From GWF2-38-69 sp965228125 (GTDB taxonomy: Bacteria; Verrucomicrobiota; Lentisphaeria; Victivallales; GWF2-38-69): a stretch of 64,000 nucleotides of DNA. The translations under genes and the position numbers were made by a program. The stretch spans positions 1,612,001-1,676,000 of the forward strand of contig OZ245791.1 of NCBI GenBank assembly GCA_965228125.1, written 5' to 3'. This document shows, in pieces, positions 34,872 to 43,175 of this stretch (its first letter is position 1; every line of letters begins with the position of its first letter). The notes beneath the pieces are model-generated. The model was not told the DNA's origin. It saw only the letters and a program-made list of their open reading frames with translations, and did not search any database.

Positions 34872-36163
34872 TGAACTTTGATTTGGAACGATTAGTATTA
34901 AGCGAGTTCTTAAACCTTGAGAATCTGAAAGAGTACAGGAAGTATAAATCAGCTCTTAAACCGGAATATTTCTTTAATCCAAACCTTAAAGCTATTTTCC
35001 TTAAGGCCTGTGAGTTTATACAGGAAGGCAAAGAACCACAGATATTCTACTTGTACACTTTATGGTCTAAAGATTCAACAGAACGGTACGAGATTGAACA
35101 AATACAGGTAAACCCACCAGTAACTACGGCTGGTCTTGAAGTTCATGCTGACAAGCTTCGGGAACACTATCAGGCTACAAGTGCAACCAAATTATTGCAT
35201 GAATCATCCAAGCATCTGGAATCTTCAACCGATCCAGTAATTATTGAAAATCTGATACATAGTCTCAAAACCTTAAAGCAAGATTGCTCTCCGGGAAATG
35301 ATAAACCTACTGCCACACAGATAATGGAAGCAGTTCAGGAGTATGAGGCTATTGAGGCCAATACTTTTGAAACTGTAGTTCCGTATAAAATGTCTTATCT
35401 GGACAGGATAATATTCCTTTGTAGAGGGCAAGTCCATGTTATAGCCGCTCAATCAGGTACTGGGAAAACAGGTTTATCGTTAAGTTTTATGCTGAATCAG
35501 ATAGAGGGTGGCATGAAGATAATTTATTTCTGCTGCGAAACTAGAGCAATAGAAATTATCAATCGTATGAGCTGCATTAAATCAGGTGCGAAATATGTCA
35601 ACCTATTGCAGAAGTTTAAAGATAGGCCTGAACTCAAGAAAGCCTTTATAGATTCAATGACACATCTGTATAAACATAGTGCCAATTTTCATATATTTGG
35701 CCTCGGAGAATACGCCCACAGTATCCCCGGCATAGAGGGAAAACTTTTATCCCTGACAAGGCATGATGAGCAGTTTGATATGATTTACATTGATTATCTA
35801 CAAGCTCTGAAATTAAGAAAAGGAATTGAACGGCATGAGAGTATTGAGCAGGATATGCAGGAAATCTGCCGGATAGCGCAAGAGTACAATGTTGCCGTAA
35901 CCCTTTTAAGCCAATTCAATAGGACTAAGGGAGTGAAGGAAGATGCTGAAGTAACGCACCTGAAAGGCTCGAGCAGTATTGAGAACTATGCACATTTGGT
36001 TTCATTCCTTCAGCAGAAAGAAAAAGATATCCCTCCTAATGCCGCACTTGTTGACTTTGAACTCAAGTCCGGAAAATGCAGGCTCCAGCCTCCATTTACG
36101 GCACAACTTCAAAGAACCATATCAGGCGGATTTATTGAACGCCAGCAAAAAACACTTTTTTAA
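34868..36163 (+). CDS. DnaB-like replicative helicase
   Basis: 431 aa. An N-terminal DnaB-N-like helical domain (about 1-110) is followed by a RecA-type motor with Walker A SGTGKTGLS (G197-T201), a Walker B-like FDMIYIDYLQAL near 300-312 and LLSQFNR near 350 (sensor-like). The last 30 or so residues are short compared with cellular DnaB. Encoded with the upstream replication protein, it would load at the element's origin, implying that the element replicates autonomously after excision. Confidence 0.87.
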   Translation: MMNFDLERLVLSEFLNLENLKEYRKYKSALKPEYFFNPNLKAIFLKACEFIQEGKEPQIFYLYTLWSKDSTERYEIEQIQVNPPVTTAGLEVHADKLREHYQATSATKLLHESSKHLESSTDPVIIENLIHSLKTLKQDCSPGNDKPTATQIMEAVQEYEAIEANTFETVVPYKMSYLDRIIFLCRGQVHVIAAQSGTGKTGLSLSFMLNQIEGGMKIIYFCCETRAIEIINRMSCIKSGAKYVNLLQKFKDRPELKKAFIDSMTHLYKHSANFHIFGLGEYAHSIPGIEGKLLSLTRHDEQFDMIYIDYLQALKLRKGIERHESIEQDMQEICRIAQEYNVAVTLLSQFNRTKGVKEDAEVTHLKGSSSIENYAHLVSFLQQKEKDIPPNAALVDFELKSGKCRLQPPFTAQLQRTISGGFIERQQKTLF

Positions 36164-36183
36164 ATTAAGGAGAAGAGAACTTT

Positions 36184-36615
36184 ATGAAATTAATTTTCAA
36201 TACAGAATCAAAAGCTATTCAAAGTTTCCGTTTCCACAATGCAGGAAATTTTATACAGAGGTATCAACCTAAACAGAATTACGAGTATAAGGCTTTAATA
36301 AGGCATTCAGCCGAGCAGCAGATAGGAGCCGATTTTAAACTGTTAGAAAACCCTTTAAAGGTTCAGGTAGAGTTTGTCTTCCCTGAATTAAAATCTTTTT
36401 CTAAGAGCCTTAAAAAACGAATTTCAGAGGGAGCTATTGTTTACAAGAACACTAAGCCCGATCTGCATGACAATCTTTGCAAGGCAACCTTTGACGCATT
36501 GACCGGCATTGTTTGGGAAGACGACAGCCAAGTAGCTGAACTCTCTAGCCGGAAGTACTACGGAATTAGACCCAAAATAATTATAGAAGTTCACGAAATA
36601 GGAGATTCAAAATGA
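36184..36615 (+). CDS. rusA: RusA-family Holliday junction resolvase
   Basis: 143 aa. The RusA signature is present: KPDLHDNLCKATFDALTGIVWEDDSQV (catalytic Asp cluster), followed by LSSRKYYG. RusA cuts Holliday junctions and is common in lambdoid phages and satellites. AGGAGA lies upstream of ATG, 20 bp after the helicase, and the gene overlaps the next gene by 4 bp. Confidence 0.88.
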   Translation: MKLIFNTESKAIQSFRFHNAGNFIQRYQPKQNYEYKALIRHSAEQQIGADFKLLENPLKVQVEFVFPELKSFSKSLKKRISEGAIVYKNTKPDLHDNLCKATFDALTGIVWEDDSQVAELSSRKYYGIRPKIIIEVHEIGDSK

Positions 36616-36896
36616 AGAAATTGTCACCTAAAATAATATTTCGAATACAGGAATTTCACTGCCAAGGCCTTTCTACAAGGGCAATACAGAAAGCTATATT
36701 TGAACAAGGGCACAAGGTTTCCCTCGGGAGTATATCTGCTATCATCAGACAACAGCCTCAGGAGCCTTTAATTCACCCATCTTCGGAGTGTTCAAGTAAA
36801 CAGAATGAACCTGTAGCTGAGTGTTCAAATGTAGAGTTCGAGAGATGGATTGCCTATATTAAACAGTCACACCCGAACGCCGTGATATATTCATGA
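36612..36896 (+). CDS. Small HTH-containing hypothetical protein
   Basis: 94 aa. The N-terminal half reads like a resolvase/homeodomain-type helix-turn-helix (SPKIIFRIQEFHCQGLSTRAIQKAIFEQG, with the turn at the Gly). The C-terminal part ends FERWIAYIKQSHPNA. Its ATG overlaps the rusA stop by 4 bp, so it is the last gene of the replication operon. Possibly a regulator; not identified. Confidence 0.55.
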   Translation: MKKLSPKIIFRIQEFHCQGLSTRAIQKAIFEQGHKVSLGSISAIIRQQPQEPLIHPSSECSSKQNEPVAECSNVEFERWIAYIKQSHPNAVIYS

Positions 36897-37477
36897 TGAG
36901 TAATATGTTATGGCAAATGTATTTTTGATGGAGGTTCTATAATATTCCGGCTACCTAAACTGAATATCTTGAGTTTTTGAGCCCATAAAAGGAATATTCT
37001 CCCACGATACGTGCGAGTAAGAACATCACAATAAGAACAATAATTTTCCGACACGATACGCGCGCGCGAGAAGATAAAAAAAAAGGTAAGCGTTTGATTT
37101 AGCTTCATTATACAGGCTCATGTTGTCTGGGAGTTTAGGACTAATAAATCTTAATTTTTTAATCCATAAAATGGTATCATCAAAACTAAACTATAAAATA
37201 AGACAATCTAAAACAAAACGGTTATTTGAAACGAACCCAACCCAAAACAGGTCTCTAAAGGTCAACCGCAACAATAGCTTAGATTAGTCTAATGAAAAAA
37301 AATCTAGCGATTCATTGAGAAGACCAGCTTAGTAGCTTTCCTAGGGCACTAACCTCTTTGAATGCACCGGCTTTATTTTTCCCCTTGATTTAATCCCTTG
37401 CCAAAATTAATTATACACATGGAGATAATTCTGTTTGTCTCGCAAGCTCCTTTATATTTAGAAACCCTTTAAAGAAG
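36897..37477. other. Gene-free stretch with CACGATACG repeats
   Basis: This 581-bp gap lies between the rightward replication operon and the leftward HEPN pair. It contains CACGATACGTGCGAG (37003-37017) and CACGATACGCGCGCGCGAG (37052-37070), 49 bp apart, within otherwise AT-rich DNA. The alternating CG tract is unusual here. The copies could be regulator or initiator binding sites. No credible frame is visible. Confidence 0.4.
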
Positions 37478-38044
37478 CTATTTATTCTTTTTCAGTGTCT
37501 TTTTTAAGTCATTAACTTCTTTTTCTAGCTTACTAACTTTCCGTTTCAACTTTTCGTTTTCTTTACTATTTTCTTGAAGAATATAGGTTTCTATATTTTG
37601 AACATGGTTCTCAATTAAGATATTTTTAGAATCCAACTTTCGTATTTCAATTCTTTCTCTTTCTAAATCATGATAGCGATGCGGGGAGAATCTGTCCTTA
37701 ATAAATCTTAAGCCAGATATAATGAAAGGGAATATGCCTATTATTGATGCTATAGAACCAGCAATACAAAGAATTTCTAAGCCTGTTTCATGTTCAACCA
37801 AGATAACTTCATTATTAGAATTATCGGAAACTAACCAAGCGTGTCCTTGAAAGTCGCCATCAATAGATTTTACATTTAAATTTAACTTCCCTTTAATGTA
37901 GTCTTCAATCAAATGTAAATATTCATCATGATTCACACAATGTTCTCGATATTTTATTGAAACAATATTTTGGATAGCTTTATTTTTTAAATAAAGTTGA
38001 GCACTTGTAAACTTGTTAATAAATGGATCTTTCCGATAATTCAT
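37478..38044 (-). CDS. Single-pass membrane coiled-coil protein paired with HEPN gene
   Basis: 188 aa. A soluble N-terminal part (1-85) is followed by one hydrophobic segment at about 88-112 (ILCIAGSIASIIGIFPF), a basic stretch, and a C-terminal coiled coil (about 152-187, EKLKRKVSKLEKEVNDLKKT). I do not recognise the family. It begins 19 bp downstream of the HEPN gene and is surely co-transcribed with it. A membrane-linked partner, sensor or antitoxin for the HEPN protein is a reasonable hypothesis only. Confidence 0.65.
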   Translation of the reverse strand: MNYRKDPFINKFTSAQLYLKNKAIQNIVSIKYREHCVNHDEYLHLIEDYIKGKLNLNVKSIDGDFQGHAWLVSDNSNNEVILVEHETGLEILCIAGSIASIIGIFPFIISGLRFIKDRFSPHRYHDLERERIEIRKLDSKNILIENHVQNIETYILQENSKENEKLKRKVSKLEKEVNDLKKTLKKNK

Positions 38045-38063
38045 TGTTTCCTCCTGTCCGTTG

Positions 38064-38657
38064 TTAGATATTTATTTTTTCCCACAATTCATTTGCGAAA
38101 TCTCTAATCTTAATGCCATACCCATGTATCTGACCAGAAGTTAAAGAAATCTTCTCTCCATTTGCGTATTGAGGAAGGAGCCTTTTGTCAGCATATCCAT
38201 TGTTATGCATCAAACAGTTCCTTATTTTATTCACAAGAAGGATTTGATTTATAGTCTCATTATCTAAGTCTTTATAGACATCTTTTATTAAGCTCATTTT
38301 TTCTGCTAAAGTTAATTCTTTAGCCTGTTCTTCACCTAAAATTTTTATATAATCACTTCCCAATTCCTGAAATTTGCTAATGGTGAATTTTATCTTGTTT
38401 TTACTTGGAAATTCTAAGAAGATTTTTGCTACCATTTTCGAAATAAAGTCTTCAAAATGAGAAAACCCTAAAATTAAAGAAGAAGCTGTAATATGGTTTC
38501 TAAAGTTTTCGAAGTTTCCTTCATACAGGTTATCAATGGAAATACCAAAATCGAATTTGTCATGATTTTTTATTTGGTTATATACTTCTTCATCAGAAAC
38601 ATTTAGAAATCCTATAATTAAATCCAATTGCTTAATTAAATATTCTAACTCATTCAT
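38064..38657 (-). CDS. HEPN-domain protein, putative ribonuclease
   Basis: 197 aa, all-helical. Residues 144-160 read NKIRNCLMHNNGYADKRL, containing the HEPN R-x4-H motif (R146, H151) in the form seen in RiboL-PSP-HEPN/MAE_28990-type proteins; the upstream helix (SSLILGFSHFEDFISKMV) fits the same fold. HEPN proteins with an intact R-x4-H are usually RNases acting in toxin-antitoxin or abortive-infection systems. It is first in a two-gene minus-strand unit with the membrane coiled-coil protein. Toxic activity is inferred. Confidence 0.7.
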   Translation of the reverse strand: MNELEYLIKQLDLIIGFLNVSDEEVYNQIKNHDKFDFGISIDNLYEGNFENFRNHITASSLILGFSHFEDFISKMVAKIFLEFPSKNKIKFTISKFQELGSDYIKILGEEQAKELTLAEKMSLIKDVYKDLDNETINQILLVNKIRNCLMHNNGYADKRLLPQYANGEKISLTSGQIHGYGIKIRDFANELWEKINI

Positions 38658-38901
38658 CTTATCTCCCTAAGAATTTCGGCTGAAAAAATTTAAACATAAT
38701 CTATTATTATAAAAAGTTAATATTAACGCATTTATCTAAATAATAAATAGATACGAGTTTATTAAGTAAGTTCGCCATCATAATTTTAAAGCCTAATGAG
38801 AGAATATTCTTTTAAAATTGAATTACTTTTCCCCTTTGTAGGGACGCTTAGAGGTGCTTGCCCCGAAACGGAAACTATTCTATGAATTATTCTTGGACTT
38901 C

Positions 38902-39312
38902 TCATTTGTCTCCTTTTGAAGTATTGCCTGTGACTAAGTCCATTGGATAATAACGCCCTGCAAAACTATGCAGTAATTCAGTTGTTTCACATAACCCCTC
39001 ACGATAGCCGCTATGGTGGATAAATTCGATTGATACCATTTCGTAAATCTCCAACGGCAGTGAATACATTATGGATTCAAGCTCTTCAAGTTTAAACGGG
39101 GAACCACGCTTACATGAAAAGCTGTGTCCATACTCGCCTGTAGCCAGATAATAGAAAGGCGGGTCTAAAGGCAAAGAAAGAAGAAAAGCGTTAATAGGAT
39201 TAGTCTCCTTTGCTCTTACCGAGGCGCAATCACCTACATTCATTTTGAAATCAGAGGGAGTCATTTCTCTTTTGATTACCTTGCTTACAAGTTCCTTGAT
39301 TTTTTCATTCAT
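38902..39312 (-). CDS. Hypothetical protein, 136 aa
   Basis: A cytoplasmic protein with no recognised domain (MNEKIKELVSKVIKREMTPSDFK...). The central part is rich in aromatic residues (DPPFYYLATGEYGHSF). GAGGTA lies upstream of the start on the minus strand. It is a monocistronic gene in the element's cargo region, 244 bp upstream of the HEPN unit and in the same direction. No function proposed. Confidence 0.6.
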   Translation of the reverse strand: MNEKIKELVSKVIKREMTPSDFKMNVGDCASVRAKETNPINAFLLSLPLDPPFYYLATGEYGHSFSCKRGSPFKLEELESIMYSLPLEIYEMVSIEFIHHSGYREGLCETTELLHSFAGRYYPMDLVTGNTSKGDK

Positions 39313-40022
39313 TAGTTTACCTCTTAGAATTAAAAAGCCCTTGCAAAGAAGGCGGAAACCTTGTCGCCCAACCCTAGCACGAGTTGAAAGCTATCCTTGC
39401 AAAGGCAAAAAAAATACAACTTGATTCCGCTATAGCCTGCTACAGCTATTTGTTGTTGTGCGGTCTGATATTTCCGTATCAGAATAATTTCTAAGATTAA
39501 ACTGCCAGCCGGTATTTGTCAATACAGGAAGAGAAACAGCCCCTTCGTTTAAGTGAGAAAGTGCAAAAATGCGTCCATTGATTGCCCACTATTGGATTTT
39601 CGGAGGATTTGGCTATAGATTTAATAGCCTATATAGAGCGGATTGAAGTCGGGTCAATGGAATCTTCCTTGGCGGCTGCGTCAACCCACGAAGCTATAGA
39701 GGTTTTTCTATTTGTGTCTATTGATTCTACAGAATGAATCTTATTGCCTTTTTCTCCTAACTGCCCTGTGATAGCTCAACTAGCTTAATAGAGTCAGCAT
39801 TGGCCGTTACCTCTATTGGTTGAGGCTGAAAATTAAATCAGCTGGCAAACGCTTAAATAAGTTTATTGTTTATATTCAACAACTTATAGAACTATTGTCT
39901 TCTGAATCTGGTTATCGCTTAAATAAAAACTAAGCCCAAAATGGCAAATACCGAGCAAACTTCCTTGACATGCCAACATTTTCATCAGGTTTGATTAACT
40001 TGGAATCTATTGCAGGGGTACG
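39313..40022. other. Decayed region with no intact gene
   Basis: About 710 bp without an intact frame. The right part precedes an N-terminally truncated phage antirepressor on the + strand. On the minus strand, 39629-39850 reads as two overlapping short frames that together look like one protein. The rest shows nothing I can name. It appears to be eroded phage-derived DNA. Confidence 0.4.
39629..39850 (-). pseudogene. Possible frameshifted gene remnant
   Basis: On the minus strand one frame gives FQPQPIEVTANADSIKLVEL and stops. A second frame picks up at LGEKGNKIHSVESID and continues to PTSIRSI before its stop at 39629. The two join naturally if one base was gained or lost near 39770. The sequence has protein-like composition but no family I recognise. 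Confidence 0.25.
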
Positions 40023-40304
40023 GTGAAACAGCGTATAGGGGTAGTAACAGGGAAAAGGGCTGACGGAACTGAAGCTATTCAGCAAGTCGAAATGTCTTTC
40101 ATCCCCGAAAGCGATCTTTACAGGCTGATAGCTAAATCACAGCTTGAAGGGGCAGTAGAATTTGAGAAATGGGTATTCGAGGATGTTCTGCCGTCGATTC
40201 GGAAGCACGGCGCTTATCTGGCACCTAACAAACTTTATGAAATAAAGAAATTCTCTCATTTCGAGTCCTGTCATATTGGCTGGGCTTTCTTAAAAGCCAT
40301 ATAA
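40023..40304 (+). pseudogene. N-terminally truncated phage antirepressor (Bro-N fragment)
   Basis: The frame encodes the second half of a Bro-N domain: VEMSFIPESDLYRLIAKSQLEGAVEFEKWVFEDVLPSIRKHGAY. The N-terminal half of the domain is missing; the in-frame upstream sequence reaches a stop within 9 codons of the GTG at 40023. The C-terminus ends abruptly in unrelated residues. Bro-N antirepressors control lysogeny in phages, so this is debris of prophage or satellite regulation rather than a working gene. Confidence 0.75.
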
Positions 40305-40397
40305 AAGGATAGCACCTTATTAACTTCAGATATAAGTATTATTATCTAGCAATTACATTTTATATTGTAGATAACAAGCATATTGCGTGTTATCTAT

Positions 40398-40426
40398 TTG
40401 ACAAATAGTATATTCAATGATATAAA
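40398..40426 (+). promoter_or_regulatory. Sigma-70-type promoter for rloA-rloB
   Basis: TTGACA (40398-40403), 17-base spacer, TATAAA (40421-40426), close to the consensus in both boxes. It points at the ATPase gene whose ATG is at 40461, with AAGGAA as ribosome site. It is independent of the element's replication operon, so the defence pair could be expressed constitutively. Confidence 0.65.
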
Positions 40427-40460
40427 CACTATATGTTATCTAGAATAAGGAACTAAAGTT

Positions 40461-41810
40461 ATGCTAATACAGTTTTCAGTGTCGAATTATCTTTCAATCA
40501 AAGATGAGGTTCTGCTTTCAATGGTTCCGGCTAAAAGTCGAACAATGAAAGAACATATTATTTCTAATAACGCTAACAAACCTATTGATGTTCTTCCTCT
40601 AGCCACTATTTATGGAGCAAATGCAAGCGGGAAGTCGAATTTTATTAGAGCAATATCTTTTATGCGTTCTCTTGTAATAAAAGGAACATCTCCTGATAGG
40701 TTAACTGGAGTTGTTCCCTATCGATTAGATATTAAGACAGAACAAGAACCAAGTCGGTTTGAAATAATATTCAAACATGATGGGATATTATATACATATG
40801 GATTTGTTATTTCTGGTAAAACTGTACATGAAGAATGGCTTTTTGCTTATTATACGGCACAAGAATCGAAGTTATTTGAGCGTATTACTAAGGAAGACAA
40901 AACAGAAGTATTTCCAGGCGGGCGACTAATAACAGATGCTAAAGGTATTAGATACATTGATTTCTTAGCTAAGAGCACTCGTGCCAATCAATTATTTTTA
41001 ACGGAAGCTTATGGTAAAAATATAAAAATATTTGAACCAGTCATACATTGGTTTCGTGAGCATCTTACTATCATTAGAACTGTTAAATCTAACTCTTTAA
41101 GAACTATAAGTAATGATAAATATTTTCTTGATTATATTTCAAATTTTCTACAAATTGCAGATACAGGAATTAAGAGCATAAAATATCAGACTGAGGAGTT
41201 TGATAGTAATAGGCATTTATCTAAATTTCCAGAAGAATTTAGGAAGAAGATCAATGAAGATTTAGCTAAGAAAGATCCTCAATTAATAGTTATCGGAAAT
41301 CAGAACTCAAGGATGGTTATTTCTAATATTCCAGAAAATAATAAGTCTCCAACATTATCACGTTTAATGACAGAGCATACTAGAAGTGATGGGAAAATGA
41401 TTCTCTTTGAATTAGAAAGTGAATCAGATGGGACTCGACAATTGATTGATCTTGTGCCAATGCTAATAGATGTTTGGAAAAAAGATAGAGTGTTTGTCAT
41501 TGATGAACTTGAGCGCAGCCTTCATCCGCAAATATCCAGATTATTCATTAAAGCTTGTCTAGAAAGTGTAAAAGAAAAAAAGGCCTTAGGACAATTCATT
41601 GCAACCACTCACGATACCAATCTTCTTGATCGTAATTTATTAAGACGCGATGAAATTTATTTTATGGAAAAAGACTTAGCTGGAGGAAGCCATTTAACAA
41701 GTTTAGCTGAATACAAAATAAATGAAGGGCTAAATTATGAGAATGGATATCTTAATGGGCGATTTGGGGCTATCCCTTTCATTGGTAACATCAAGGAGTT
41801 TTTGAAGTAA
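40461..41810 (+). CDS. rloA: RloA/AbiLi-like AAA-family ATPase (phage defence)
   Basis: 449 aa ABC/SMC-type ATPase. The N-terminal strand LIQFSVSNYLSIKDEVLLSM is typical of RloA-like proteins. Walker A is YGANASGKSN (52-59), an ABC-signature-like ESDGTRQLIDL lies near 318, Walker B is RVFVIDE (342-348) followed by SLHP, and a switch His sits in TTHD (384). It lies 3 bp upstream of the rloB gene. The RloA/RloB pair corresponds to the AbiL abortive-infection system, in which the ATPase is thought to sense and the RloB protein to act; the trigger is not known to me. Confidence 0.85.
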   Translation: MLIQFSVSNYLSIKDEVLLSMVPAKSRTMKEHIISNNANKPIDVLPLATIYGANASGKSNFIRAISFMRSLVIKGTSPDRLTGVVPYRLDIKTEQEPSRFEIIFKHDGILYTYGFVISGKTVHEEWLFAYYTAQESKLFERITKEDKTEVFPGGRLITDAKGIRYIDFLAKSTRANQLFLTEAYGKNIKIFEPVIHWFREHLTIIRTVKSNSLRTISNDKYFLDYISNFLQIADTGIKSIKYQTEEFDSNRHLSKFPEEFRKKINEDLAKKDPQLIVIGNQNSRMVISNIPENNKSPTLSRLMTEHTRSDGKMILFELESESDGTRQLIDLVPMLIDVWKKDRVFVIDELERSLHPQISRLFIKACLESVKEKKALGQFIATTHDTNLLDRNLLRRDEIYFMEKDLAGGSHLTSLAEYKINEGLNYENGYLNGRFGAIPFIGNIKEFLK

Positions 41811-41813
41811 TTA

Positions 41814-42437
41814 ATGTTAACGTCAAGGAAAAAACAAACATTAACTAGGCCTGTACGTCCTTTCAGAGATAGTAGACTTATAATTATCGCTACTGAAGGG
41901 AAATTAACAGAGAAGCAATATTTTGAATCAGAATGCTTTCATAGCCATCGTGTACATGTTCAAATATTACCTACAATAGATACTAAGTCGGCTCCTATTT
42001 ATGTTTATCGTAGACTCAAAGAATATATTGGAGAAATAGAATTACAATTTGAGGACCAGATATGGTTAATGGTTGATGTTGATAGGTGGACAAATAAGCA
42101 GTTATCATATGTTTGTTCTCAACCAATAAAAGGTAAAAGAAAGGTTATGCTTGCTATTAGTAATCCATCATTTGAACTATGGCTTTATTTACATATAGGA
42201 GAATGGGTAAATGGATCGATTTCCAGTAAAAAAATGGAAAAAGCTTTAAAGGAGATACTAGGTTCATATAATAAAGCAAACCTAAATATAGATGTCTTTA
42301 AAAAAGGTATAACATCTGCAATATCAAGGGCGAAAACATTAGATAAATCACCTAATAATAGATGGCCTTCTAATCCTGGAACTCATGTCTATAAAGTAGT
42401 AGAAGAAATATTTAAATTGATGCCTCAGCCTAAATAA
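41814..42437 (+). CDS. rloB: RloB/AbiLii-like putative nuclease (phage defence)
   Basis: 207 aa with the RloB signature: TEGKLTEKQYF (E28-E33, metal-binding Glu positions as in TOPRIM-like folds), VDVDRW (D88, D90), SNPSFELWLYLH (116-127) and a C-terminal HVYKVVEEIF. These are compatible with a metal-dependent nuclease. It starts 3 bp after the ATPase, so the pair is coupled. It is the last gene before the right attachment site, a common position for defence cargo. Confidence 0.83.
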   Translation: MLTSRKKQTLTRPVRPFRDSRLIIIATEGKLTEKQYFESECFHSHRVHVQILPTIDTKSAPIYVYRRLKEYIGEIELQFEDQIWLMVDVDRWTNKQLSYVCSQPIKGKRKVMLAISNPSFELWLYLHIGEWVNGSISSKKMEKALKEILGSYNKANLNIDVFKKGITSAISRAKTLDKSPNNRWPSNPGTHVYKVVEEIFKLMPQPK

Positions 42438-42575
42438 CATTCAGTGTTGCTTTCTATGAGAAATTTATTAGCCTCAAAATATATGCTACTATAATGTTAC
42501 TAAACCTAGCAATATCCTATTATATCAGGTTGCATCGGTGGGTGTAAATAGTTGATAAAAAGGGCTTTCCGTTTA

Positions 42576-42636
42576 TCTCGAAAACCATTGATGATTTTTT
42601 AATCATCCCAGGGTTCGAATCCCTGTCTCTCCGCCA
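42576..42636 (+). repeat. attR: displaced 3' part of tRNA-Ser
   Basis: A 61-bp copy of the tRNA-Ser 3' portion, from anticodon loop to CCA, without the 5' half, so it cannot be a functional tRNA. Its T arm (CAGGG-TTCGAAT-CCCTG) is the more canonical version and is probably the original chromosomal sequence displaced at integration. TGTTACTA at 42495-42502 is a candidate recombinase arm site. Confidence 0.88.
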
Positions 42637-43175
42637 TCTTTCCCATCATTAGATTCAAAATTCCTGAAACCAAATGCTCTTCTTGATATCATCTCCACCT
42701 TCGTCTGTCCAATGACCGTTTAGACGACCTGGCAATTTTACTTGACAATCTTGGAATTGGATTCGAGGAGTCTCGAAAGAGGAAGAAGCGAGATATAGAT
42801 AACCTTTTTATTAAATAAAGAAATAAGAGATAAACATAACAATAATCAACATGTCAATTCAACTAAAGACTATAGAGATGAAAATGGCAATGAACTGACT
42901 CATCATGAATACCATGAGTATCTAAATAAAAAAAGAGATAAGATTGAAGAAATATACCAAAGACAACATAATAATAACAGGTGATTTGAATATGAAATTA
43001 CCTATTAAGAAAACAGATTAAAATGTGGCGCAAAAGGCATGGCAAACAGGATGGGGGACAATTGCCCCTCCTCGCATGTTGAGTTGTTTTTTCCAATCAT
43101 ACAAATGGAATATTAAAGCATATTTTTAGCAATGTTTATAATATATTGAAAGATTTAAATTCACATGGTCGTCAT
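42637..43175. other. Gap between attR and the RhuM-Fic gene
   Basis: About 540 bp. A short + strand frame ending with TGA at 42984 (DENGNELTHHEYHEYLNKKR then a Lys/Gln/Asn-rich tail) reads like the C-terminal remnant of a gene, without a visible start. A palindrome-like GGGGACAATTGCCCC lies at 43054-43068. Nothing intact is visible. Confidence 0.35.

Larger units (their letters stand above)
27671..42636 (+). mobile_element. Integrative element in tRNA-Ser(CGA), about 15 kb, satellite-like
   Basis: The element is bounded by the tRNA-Ser 3' repeats at 27610-27670 and 42576-42636. Next to the left boundary is a tyrosine recombinase. Then come excisionase-type HTH genes, a replication protein, a DnaB-like helicase, a RusA resolvase, a HEPN pair, phage antirepressor debris and an RloA/RloB defence pair. 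I find no capsid, portal, terminase, relaxase or type IV secretion gene. Size and gene order (int, alpA-like, replication, cargo) resemble phage-inducible chromosomal islands, but no packaging gene is seen, so a plain replicating integrative island is equally possible. An IS1634-family element is nested inside it. Confidence 0.85.

Noticed and set aside
36908..37108. 66-codon minus-strand frame over the CACGATACG repeats
   Set aside because: Its sequence is dominated by translated repeat and has no start signal.
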